Origin: Psychrobacter vallis
GTDB taxonomy: Bacteria > Pseudomonadota > Gammaproteobacteria > Pseudomonadales > Moraxellaceae
Length of the DNA stretch: 64,000 nucleotides
Assembly (NCBI RefSeq): GCF_904846715.1
Contig: NZ_CAJHBU010000003.1
Span: 62,001-126,000, forward strand
Reading direction: 5' to 3'
The first letter of the stretch is position 1. Each line of letters begins with the position of its first letter. Position numbers and translations under genes: made by a program. Below, in pieces: positions 1 through 8,900 of the stretch. Under the pieces are notes generated by a model. It was not told where the DNA came from, did no database searches, and was given only the letters and a program-made list of their open reading frames with translations.

Positions 1-403
1 CATTAGAAATAGCGCCCGCAACTGCCCCAAGACCAAAAGACATGCCATACCATAATGGCGTAAAGACACTAGCGTGACTGCCCAACTCAGTCAAACGCGT
101 CTCGCACCATACCAGATGATCGACTTCTTCTTCCGCCGATTGTTGCATGGCTTGCTTGACGCCGCTGTCTCTTGCAGCAAATGCTTGACCGTGGTAAAGG
201 CCCTGTGCACATACTTCACCAGTGTGATTGATACGCATCAGTCCTGCGACATGTCTGGCCTCAGTGATGGTTAGCTCAGGAATTTCGTCACTACTGACGG
301 GTAATGGACGGGTGCTAGGGTTTGAATGTGGGACGACAGCTCGTAATGCCTTGTCGACCCCAAGTAATAAATGGTCAATTTTGGATAAGGGACGCAGGGC
401 CAT
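1..403 (-). CDS. coq7: 2-polyprenyl-3-methyl-6-methoxy-1,4-benzoquinone monooxygenase (Coq7), 3' end cut off
   Basis: Partial gene: the start lies in the window and the C-terminal part runs off the left edge. About 134 residues are visible, beginning MALRPLSKID. The protein is a membrane-associated di-iron hydroxylase that performs a late ring hydroxylation in ubiquinone synthesis. Visible family motifs are the first iron-ligand helix (RINHTGEVCAQGLYHGQA) and the ExxH helix in SAEEEVDHLVWCETRL. The ATG at 403 is preceded by an AGGAG ribosome-binding site at a good distance, which fixes the start. The upstream gap holds a family A repeat and then the 3' end of an MFS transporter on the same strand. 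Only the call on the missing half is inferred. Confidence 0.9.
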   Translation of the reverse strand, partial: MALRPLSKIDHLLLGVDKALRAVVPHSNPSTRPLPVSSDEIPELTITEARHVAGLMRINHTGEVCAQGLYHGQAFAARDSGVKQAMQQSAEEEVDHLVWCETRLTELGSHASVFTPLWYGMSFGLGAVAGAISN

Positions 404-468
404 GATTCACTCCTGATGGCTTTATCTACTATCAATAAAATAAGGTTATATAGTCATTACGTTATGCA

Positions 469-549
469 TTTAGTCGATTCTAAATAAAACAGATATTTTG
501 TATTCCAGTTCTGCTATATCGTTATCGTTTTTATACTGAACTCACTATA
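469..549. repeat. Family A MITE-like repeat, short copy
   Basis: One end reads AGTCGATTCTAAATAAAA and the other TTTTTATACTGAACTCACTATA. These two ends are imperfect inverted repeats of each other. The same ends bound the longer elements at about 26013-26164 and 36241-36397. This copy looks like an internally deleted version (about 81 bp). It lies between the MFS transporter gene and coq7, with no coding potential. Confidence 0.7.
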
Positions 550-672
550 TTACTATAGCAAACAATCTAAATTATCGGCATCACTATTGATGGTTCAATG
601 ATTCATATATCCTGATAATACTTGTTTGCTTTATTGGTTCAAGGTTATTGTGGTTTCACTTTTTACGGTATT

Positions 673-2004
673 TTATGAGCTGACTTCATCATGCGTTTGA
701 ATAACGGCCTGTTTAATATGTTTGTTGAGCTTGATATATAAAAAAGCACCAAAGGCAATATTAAGCAAACCAGTCACTAAAAACAGCTGCGGTAATGTCA
801 AACCTAATGAATTTAAGATAACAATCGCAAAAATTGCCGAGGTGACCATAAATATTGCATTAAAGATATTATTGGCACCAACAATGCGCGCGCGATGGCT
901 CTTGGGTGCATATGCCTGCATAGAGGCATACAATGGCACAATATATAAACCACCACTAAAACCCAACAAGAACAAATCCGCAAACACACGCCAGCTACCA
1001 CTTATCCCAAATAAATCACTGATACCAAGTAGTGCGTCATTATTCACATCAATATTGAGCCCTGACAATGAAAAATACAAATCAATAGCAAATAGACTCA
1101 ATCCAGCAATACCAAAAGGCAATAAGCGCAGACTCACTTGGTTTTTGGTCAATGATTTACACAACAATGAACCAATCGACACACCTACTGAAAATAGGGT
1201 CAATAGAAAAATAACCACCGACTCATCACCATGTAAAATCACTTTGCTAAATTCTGGCACTTGGGTCAAAAACGTCGCCCCATAAAACCAAAACCAGCTG
1301 TTGCCAAGAATGACAAAAAACAAGAATGGCAGTGAGTACAGGTAGCGCACAGTAGATAAACTGGTGGTAATGATATTCCAGTTTATCTTAAGATCAGGCT
1401 GCATGGCTGGCATGGTAGGGATATAACGTGCTGCTAGATAACCCAAAATAGCAACGACCAATACGGTTGCACTAATCCAATACAACGATTGTGATAGCTG
1501 AGTTAAGATGCCGGCGACAATCATACCAACGAGAATAGCTAGAGAAGTACCCATCTGAAAAAGACCGTTGGCACCGACCAACTCATCTTCTTTCATCGCC
1601 TGAGGCAAATAAGCGTACTTAATCGGGCCAAAAAAGGTCGAATGCGTACCCATCAAAAATAATGCGACAAATAGCAGTGCATACCATTCAAAAACGAAGC
1701 CAACGGCGGCAACTGCCATAATGACCAATTCAAGTATTTTGATAAATTGCGTTAATTTTGATTTTTCAAACTTATCGGCAATTTGACCTGCGAGTGCTGA
1801 AAACAAAAAGTAGGGCAAGATAAACAACATCGCGGCTAAATTATTTAAAATACTGACTTCCATTCCCAGCTGACTGGCAGCGGTATAAGTCAAAACTAGT
1901 ATGAGTGCTTGCTTAAAAATATTGTCATTAAATGCGCCCAAGAACTGGGTAAAAAACATGGCGCTAAAACGGCGGCGCTTAAATAACTGAAACTGGTTGG
2001 CCAT
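673..2004 (-). CDS. MFS transporter, LplT-like (putative lysophospholipid transporter)
   Basis: A 443-residue polytopic inner-membrane protein of the major facilitator superfamily with about 12 hydrophobic segments. The N-terminal stretch with FFTQFLGAFNDNIFKQAL and the GPIKYAYLPQAM segment are typical of LplT-type carriers, which flip lysophospholipids across the inner membrane for re-acylation. No Aas acyltransferase is fused or adjacent here, so the substrate is inference. The reading frame is open for 77 more codons upstream, but the ATG at 2004 (MANQFQLF) is preceded by AGGA and begins where family similarity begins, so I chose it. It is read leftward towards coq7; the 440 bp on the other side separate it from divergent tamA. 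Confidence 0.8.
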   Translation of the reverse strand: MANQFQLFKRRRFSAMFFTQFLGAFNDNIFKQALILVLTYTAASQLGMEVSILNNLAAMLFILPYFLFSALAGQIADKFEKSKLTQFIKILELVIMAVAAVGFVFEWYALLFVALFLMGTHSTFFGPIKYAYLPQAMKEDELVGANGLFQMGTSLAILVGMIVAGILTQLSQSLYWISATVLVVAILGYLAARYIPTMPAMQPDLKINWNIITTSLSTVRYLYSLPFLFFVILGNSWFWFYGATFLTQVPEFSKVILHGDESVVIFLLTLFSVGVSIGSLLCKSLTKNQVSLRLLPFGIAGLSLFAIDLYFSLSGLNIDVNNDALLGISDLFGISGSWRVFADLFLLGFSGGLYIVPLYASMQAYAPKSHRARIVGANNIFNAIFMVTSAIFAIVILNSLGLTLPQLFLVTGLLNIAFGAFLYIKLNKHIKQAVIQTHDEVSS

Positions 2005-2444
2005 GAAAATTCCTACAGATGGATCGCGGCTGATAGAGTGGCGTAAAATGCTGAATATAGCGATTAAGCTAAAGGCAATTCTCAATAGTATCAAAAACTT
2101 ATCGAAATATAGCATAGGCTTTATCAATATTAAGCCGTATAATAGCAAGGCTTTGATAAAAATACATGCGACCGATGCTATGATTTCATAATTAACTAAG
2201 TTATGATTTGTAAATTTTATATGGTTGCGTTGCAAGGCATGAGTGATGACAAAGGTTTGTTGCTACTTAAGTCCATCCGTCCGCTGATACAAGCATGGTA
2301 TAGACGTTGTACCATGAATGACCATTATCAAAAGTAATTTCGTCAACCATAATTTAGCCAGCTACCATAAGCTTATTCACCGGTAAGACTTGACGATAGA
2401 TATCGTTAATAAGATTGTGCCGCGTGAGGTGATAGGAAATCAAC
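2005..2444. other. Divergent intergenic region between MFS transporter and tamA
   Basis: About 440 bp without a supported gene. It must hold the promoters for the leftward transporter and the rightward tamA. The left half is open in the transporter frame, which is why a longer start could be proposed for that gene. I see no convincing sigma-70 pair, repeat or RNA gene here. AGGAAA just before 2445 is the tamA ribosome-binding site. Confidence 0.4.
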
Positions 2445-5400
2445 ATGAAACATCAGCCTTCAACTCTAGCGCGCAACGTATCGGTTATACAGCGTGATAG
2501 TTTGAATATTCAGAATGATATGAATACTCAAACTATGCATAAAGCCCCTCTAAAATACCCGCGTGTAGCTATGGCTGAGACTTCCAGCCATTTTTTATGT
2601 AGTGATGTCCCTCGTATTCATTTTACGCGCTCAGCACTTTTTAAAGCTTTAGCGACCAGCTTAGTAGGTTTCGGCATCGTACCTGTCGCATTGGCTGACA
2701 CCGCCAATAGCACAAATGTTCCTAGCCAATCTATGACCAGTCAAATCACTGCCAATCAATCTACTACCAATCAGTCCACACCGCCTTCAAATGATGACGC
2801 TCAACTTGACATGGCTTTAGACGCCTTGAGACTAAAAAAAGCGGTGGAGCAGGGCATCATCGATCAGTCGGTGTTAGATGATTATAACGAACAAACGCTA
2901 GGCATCACAAAATCTGAGTCAAAAGCCAATGCTCAATTTCAATCAGAGGTTGAATTTGCTGATATGACTGACAGAAATAATGCTCAGTTTGATTCACTCA
3001 ATAATTCTAATGACGATTTGTTGCAACAAGCCACGGCGATACAGCAGCAGGGCTATCAGATGATGACACCCGAGCAGATTGATCGTGAATTGGCAGCGAT
3101 GGACATACAGAATGCCCAAGACATTAATAGTATCAATAATGACAGTGATTTTGATGCGCCCGTCTCGACATTAAATAATGCGACCACGCCAATTGGCTTG
3201 GATGTGAGTTTAGACTCTGCCACTCTGCCAAGCCCTGATAACCTTGATACGTTAGGTAGTAATGAGGTCGCAGCTGAGCTGTCAGAGACAGCCGAGATAA
3301 CAACGCGTCCGATTAATGTGAGTGATGCGGTTAGTAGTGGAGGGGTAAATGGCGCAAGCGATATTAATAACGAGAGTACGGCGAATGCCAACCAGATAAC
3401 CAATGAAGAGGGTACGCCCTCAGATATCATCAATCCTGACGACTATTTGCCAGACTATCAAACGGACACTCAAGCAGTCAATCAAAGCATCGAGCAAGCC
3501 AGTAAGTCTAAACCACTGGCGCGTAATAGAAATAATATCGTCAAGCGTCTTTATAACCGCTTATTTAATGGCGGGGTGACGGCACTGCCAAATATAGAGA
3601 CCACCGTTTATTTACAACAAGCGGCCTCTGATAATGCGACCACGCCAAAACTGATCGAGGCTGATAATGATGTTCAGCCTATGAAAAACATCAAAGCCGC
3701 CCTTGACGATACTACTGTGCAATCTGTTGTCGACTTTACGGCTGCTTTACCGCGTTTACGTCAAACGGCATTAGATGCCGCCAAAGCGGTTGGTTATTAT
3801 GACATGACCTTGCGTCTACGCCAGTCCAATCGCGATACCATTGATGTCATTATTGAAGAGCTGGGCGAGCCTGTACGCGTGGACAGCCGTATTGTTGATA
3901 TTCGCGGTGAAGGCAGTGAGCAAGAAGAGTTTGCCACGTTTGAAGCAGAATTGCCGCCGCAAGAAGGGGATATTTTTAATCACCGTGTCTACAAAAACAG
4001 TAAAGCTGCGCTTGAGTCACTGAGTAATACATACGGTTATTTCGATCAGTATTGGCTAAACAAATCCGTCGATATCATCTTACCAGACAACACAGCGGAT
4101 GTGTCTTTGGTCTATAACACTGGTGATCGTTATGAGTTTGATGAGGTGGTGTTCTTTACCTATGATGCAGAAACCAATACGCTGACGCAAGATCCTGACA
4201 AGTTGCCTGTTGAGTTATCATTATTACGGCAGCTCTTTGATTTCAAGCCAGGCGATCCTTTTTATCGTCCAGACGTTACCAAATTCAGTAATGATCTATC
4301 AGCAACCCGCTACTTTAATACCGTCAACGTCGAATCCATATTGCCACCGGATGAAAGTAGTGAGGCCAGCACGTTGGCTTTTGATAATTCAGCAGTCAGT
4401 AACAATGACGTGTTGGATAATGATGTCAATAATGCTGGGGCGTCAAATGGCCTCGATAATGAAAATACTGCTAACGTATCTGCATCCAACAGTTCTTCTG
4501 ACGGCATTATTAGCAGTGGTGTCACCGCCAACAGTGGCGCGACTGTCAATGCGGCCGATATTGCTGCTATCGAGTTTGAGGCTGATGAAGAAACACTGGA
4601 TAAACTGCAAGCCATCAAACAGAAGGCAGAACGTTTGAGCAACTTGCCAAATGATCGTGTGTTGGATGAAAAAGATCAAGCAGCGGATAATCTCTTAGGT
4701 AAAATCAGTGACTCAATCAGCAATGTCGCTCAGAAAATATTTCCTGATGAAAAAAGTATCCTCGCTGATGAAAACTTTGTACCACCAACGCTGGCAGGAC
4801 GTAAAACGCCGCAAGACGTGGCACAAAGCAAAAAAGTACCATTATATGTTTTCGTCTCTTCTAGTAAGCCACGCGATGCGCAAGTTGGTTTGGGTTATGG
4901 CACAGACACTGGTGTGCGTGCCACTGCAAAAATAGATTACAACCTGTTAAATCGTCAAGGTTATCAAGCAGGGGCAGAAACTGAAGTCTCGAGAATCACT
5001 AAAAACGTTGCCGTCTACGCCAGTCGACCTTGGAAGCATCCACTCAATGATAAGTTAGACGCACGTCTGACTTATGAAGAAGAAGTGATCAATCAAGGTG
5101 AGGGCAACTTCGACCTCTCTACCAAAACGTTAAAAGCAGCGTTGGCACGTAATATTCGTCGTGAAAGTGGCTGGAATCGTAGCTATTCTGTACGCTACCG
5201 TTTGGATGAGCCTGAAACAGGTATCGATGAAGCAGTGCGTCCCGATCTCCCTACAACCTTGGATACCCAGCAAGCGCTGTTGTTTGGTTACGGTATAAAT
5301 AGAGCTGATGTAGACAGTGCAACCAATCCAACTCGCGGCATACGTCAGTATTATTCGATCGAAGCAGGGGCTGATAAAGCTTTTAGTGATACCAATTTGG

Positions 5401-5855
5401 CAATCGCGCGTGCGGGAGTCAGTGGTATTTATAGCTTTGGTGATGATAAAAAACATCAAGTACTGGGCAGTGTTAATACTGGCTATATTTGGGCAGATGA
5501 TTTTCGTGAAGTACCTTACAAGTTACGCTTCTTTGCAGGTGGGGATCAAAGTATCCGCGGCTATGATTACGAAAGCTTATCGCCAATAGATAAAGGTTAT
5601 CTGACGGGTGGGCAAATTCTGGCAGTGGGTAGTGCAGAATATAACTATGAGTTTAGACCAGGCTTTCGCGGGGCATTCTTCACCGATGTGGGTAATGCTT
5701 ACGACAAAAACTTTGAGGCTGAGACAAAGGTCGGCGTTGGCGTTGGTATCCGCTGGGCCTCGCCTGTCGGTGTGGTGCGAGTCGATGTTGCCGCTGGTGT
5801 GACAGAAGAGAGTATCCCCATTAGACTGCACTTCTTTATCGGCTCGCCTTTATAG
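2445..5855 (+). CDS. tamA: Autotransporter assembly complex outer-membrane protein TamA, enlarged
   Basis: A 1136-residue member of the BamA/TamA (Omp85) family, about twice the size of E. coli TamA (577 aa). With TamB it forms the translocation and assembly module linking inner and outer membranes. Layout: a 64-residue hydrophilic leader; a signal-peptide-like segment at about 65-86 (FKALATSLVGFGIVPVALADT); about 310 residues rich in Asp, Asn, Ser and Gln; POTRA-like repeats at about 400-630; a second Asn/Ser/Asp-rich insert at about 635-790; and a C-terminal 16-strand-type barrel from about 800. The barrel carries the Omp85 loop-6 motif SIRGYDY near residue 1033 and ends in HFFIGSPL. The ATG at 2445 follows TAGGAAA. 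tamB starts 85 bp downstream. The call rests on the C-terminal half plus the neighbour; the long N-region is unexplained. Confidence 0.9.
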   Translation: MKHQPSTLARNVSVIQRDSLNIQNDMNTQTMHKAPLKYPRVAMAETSSHFLCSDVPRIHFTRSALFKALATSLVGFGIVPVALADTANSTNVPSQSMTSQITANQSTTNQSTPPSNDDAQLDMALDALRLKKAVEQGIIDQSVLDDYNEQTLGITKSESKANAQFQSEVEFADMTDRNNAQFDSLNNSNDDLLQQATAIQQQGYQMMTPEQIDRELAAMDIQNAQDINSINNDSDFDAPVSTLNNATTPIGLDVSLDSATLPSPDNLDTLGSNEVAAELSETAEITTRPINVSDAVSSGGVNGASDINNESTANANQITNEEGTPSDIINPDDYLPDYQTDTQAVNQSIEQASKSKPLARNRNNIVKRLYNRLFNGGVTALPNIETTVYLQQAASDNATTPKLIEADNDVQPMKNIKAALDDTTVQSVVDFTAALPRLRQTALDAAKAVGYYDMTLRLRQSNRDTIDVIIEELGEPVRVDSRIVDIRGEGSEQEEFATFEAELPPQEGDIFNHRVYKNSKAALESLSNTYGYFDQYWLNKSVDIILPDNTADVSLVYNTGDRYEFDEVVFFTYDAETNTLTQDPDKLPVELSLLRQLFDFKPGDPFYRPDVTKFSNDLSATRYFNTVNVESILPPDESSEASTLAFDNSAVSNNDVLDNDVNNAGASNGLDNENTANVSASNSSSDGIISSGVTANSGATVNAADIAAIEFEADEETLDKLQAIKQKAERLSNLPNDRVLDEKDQAADNLLGKISDSISNVAQKIFPDEKSILADENFVPPTLAGRKTPQDVAQSKKVPLYVFVSSSKPRDAQVGLGYGTDTGVRATAKIDYNLLNRQGYQAGAETEVSRITKNVAVYASRPWKHPLNDKLDARLTYEEEVINQGEGNFDLSTKTLKAALARNIRRESGWNRSYSVRYRLDEPETGIDEAVRPDLPTTLDTQQALLFGYGINRADVDSATNPTRGIRQYYSIEAGADKAFSDTNLAIARAGVSGIYSFGDDKKHQVLGSVNTGYIWADDFREVPYKLRFFAGGDQSIRGYDYESLSPIDKGYLTGGQILAVGSAEYNYEFRPGFRGAFFTDVGNAYDKNFEAETKVGVGVGIRWASPVGVVRVDVAAGVTEESIPIRLHFFIGSPL

Positions 5856-5940
5856 TGATTTAATCTAGTAGTGTAATTCGTTCTATTTGCTGTTTATCGT
5901 GCCGATTGCTGGTAATCATTCTCTAATGTAGTTGAGTGTC

Positions 5941-8900
5941 ATGTTGACAAAAAATACCCCGCCCAATAACACACCAGATGAAGATCCAGCACAGCGCGAC
6001 GCCCGCGCAGTCAAACGTTGGTATCCGCTGTCATTCTTACTCAAACTATTGGTACTTATTTTAATCGTACTAGCGATTATGTTTGCCGTGTTCTTTTACG
6101 CGATGGGTACAGATTCGGGCACCAAATTTATCTTGGAGAAAATCAGTGCCGAAACGGGTATTGAGTTTCAATATGGGCGCGGTAATTTACGTGATGGTAT
6201 TTGGATCACTGATATTGATATAGAAGCGACTGAAGATATTACTGTATTGGTTGATAAAGCGTATGTCAAGATAGGCTGGCGTGCCATATTTGCCAAAGAA
6301 GTGCATTTGCGTGAGGCAGATATACAAACCATTGAGATTCTCAATACTAAGCCACCAACGGGTGAGCCATTTGACTATAAAACCTTACAGTTACCAGTCA
6401 ACCTGCGTTTTGATCAAGCCAAAATTAAAAAAATTATTTATAAACAAGTGACCAAAGAGCCTATCGTCGTTCATGATATTGTTGCTCGTGATTTGACATG
6501 GGTCGGTAGTATGGTGACAGTTGGTCATGGTGATTTGCAGTATGCCGACATTGTCAAAATCAGCGCTTTACAAGGTGAGATTGATTTACAAGGCGACTAT
6601 CCACTGGATTTAAGTGCCATTGCAGAAGTCAGCGCGCTAGAAAAAGCTTATATTGATCCATTAAATATCACGGCGACAGGCACACTAAAGCGCACGGTGG
6701 GTGAGGTGAGTAGTCGCTATAATGACAGCGATGTTAGCGGTGATTTCGTCGTGCAAGGACTGGATAAAGACTCCCCGTTTCAGGCCAAATTACAATGGGA
6801 CGATATTCTCATTCCTTATGCCGAAAGCCAAGATATCCGTCTAAAAAGCGGTACGGCAACTGCCACAGGCGTTCTCTCTGAGATACGTCTACGCATCAAT
6901 ACCGAATTGACGGCCAAAGACATTCCATCTGGCCATTATCAAGGTCGCGGTATCATTGCGAATAGTCAATTACGCATCGATCGCTTAGAAGCTGAAGTCC
7001 CTGCTGGAAACTTGATATTGCAGGGTATTTTAGATTGGCAAGACAGTTTTGATGCAAAAGTGCGAGCGAACGGTAGCAACTTTGATATTCAAAGCGTTAT
7101 TCCTGAGCAATATGCCGATTTTAAAGCGTATGCGCCACAAAAGCTTAATGGCAGACTGTCAGTGCATTATCAGCAAAAAAATAGCGCTGGCAATATAGAA
7201 ATTGATGCGGACTTACGTCAACGTGACGGCGAGTATGTCAATGCCAATATAACTCGTGGCAAAGTGTCAGCGAAATCTACACAAGTAGCCCCTTGGTATA
7301 TTGATGCCAAATGGCAAAACCTTGTCCGCCGAAACGTCCCCAATATTGGCAATATCGATAGTCCGAGCGGACAAGCCGATGTCATCGTTCGTGGTTCACG
7401 ATTGTCCGTTGATGCCAATGCAGTTATCAATGAGCTGAATGCGGCACCCAAAGGCAACTACGATGTGCGCGTGCGTAAAGTTGGTGATGTTATTGATATT
7501 AATCGTCTTGATTACGAAGGCATAGTAGGTGATTTATCGGGTACTGGACAGATTCAATTGGCGAACAAAAAACGTCCATTGACATGGCAAATTGATGCTC
7601 GTACCAATGGACTGCTACCCAAACAATATCGCAGTGATTTGCCGCTTGAGCGACTGACAGGCAGTGTCAGCGCGCGCGGTCGTTTATTGAACATTACCAA
7701 AAACGGTGTGAGCGGTCAGCGTCATATTATTACCTTGAGCAAAACAGATTTGCAGGCGCAGCTTGACGACACGCAGAATAGTCGCACTATCGGCATAGCT
7801 GGTAATGGCGATGCCAGCGTTGATATTATAGGTGGTGAGCTGTCAGTATTTGATGCCCGTTTTGATGGGCAGATTGATACGGCAGATGTACCAAAAGGAC
7901 GTCTGGTTATCGATGCCGCTGGCACACCAAAGCTGATCAGTATTCGTCAATTCAATTATAATGGTGAAGCGGGCGCAGTGAAGGCTAAAGGTGTCATTGA
8001 TTTGCGCAATAACATTGGTTGGACAGTCGATGGTCGTTTTGATGCGTTTAATGTGGGGTATTTTTTACCCAACAATCCAGCGATTATTACGGGTGATCTA
8101 AAAACCAGTGGTGAGTGGCAAACACCGCCCAAAAACCAAGCAAACACGGCAGGCAAACTGCAACGTTTTTCGGTAAATTTTGACGGTATATTAGATGCTG
8201 AGCAACTGCCAGCAGGTAAGTTGACCATTGATGCCAGTGGTGATGCTCAGCTGATTCGTATCAACCGCTTCCGTCATGTGGGCGCCGCTGGCAGCATCGA
8301 TGCCAAAGGTAACGTAGATGTGCGTCAAGGTATCGCTTGGGACATCAATGCAGTGATGGATCGTTTTAACGTCGGGTATTTCTTAAAAGACACGCCAAGT
8401 TTGATAACCGGTACCATAAATACAGATGGTCGCTGGAGTGATTCGCAGCAAGTTATCAATATTGAGCAAATTGACTTGAGCGGTATGCTAAAAGGTCAAC
8501 CGCTTAGCGCCAAAGGCAGCTTGGCGGCGAAAATGCGTCTGCCAAAAGACTTGGCAGGCTACTTCCAACGTCTACAAACACAAGATGCACAAACACAGTA
8601 TCAGCGAGTAAATGCCTTAATCGACAGTTTAAATGCTGACAATCTGGTGCTGCGTTGGGGTGATAACTATATCACTGCCAATGGCAATGCTAGACAATTA
8701 CAAACCAAAATCAATATCACCAGTCTAGACCAGCTTTCAAACAAGCTGGCTGGTAAAGTCACGGGCGGTGCAACCTTATCTCAGCCAGCAGGGCAAGCAT
8801 TACCCACCATTTATATTGATTTGGTTGGTGAGCGCATCGCCTTGCCCGGTTTTATTTTGCGCCAAGGTCGTGTGCGTGGCAAACTGGTCAATTTGGCCAA

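Noticed and set aside
722-1285. 187-codon open frame on the plus strand inside the MFS transporter gene
   Set aside because: Antisense shadow: no ribosome-binding site or recognisable domain, while the minus-strand frame is a clear transporter.
3056-3433. 125-codon antisense frame within tamA
   Set aside because: Arises opposite the low-complexity region; composition mirrors the tamA codons.
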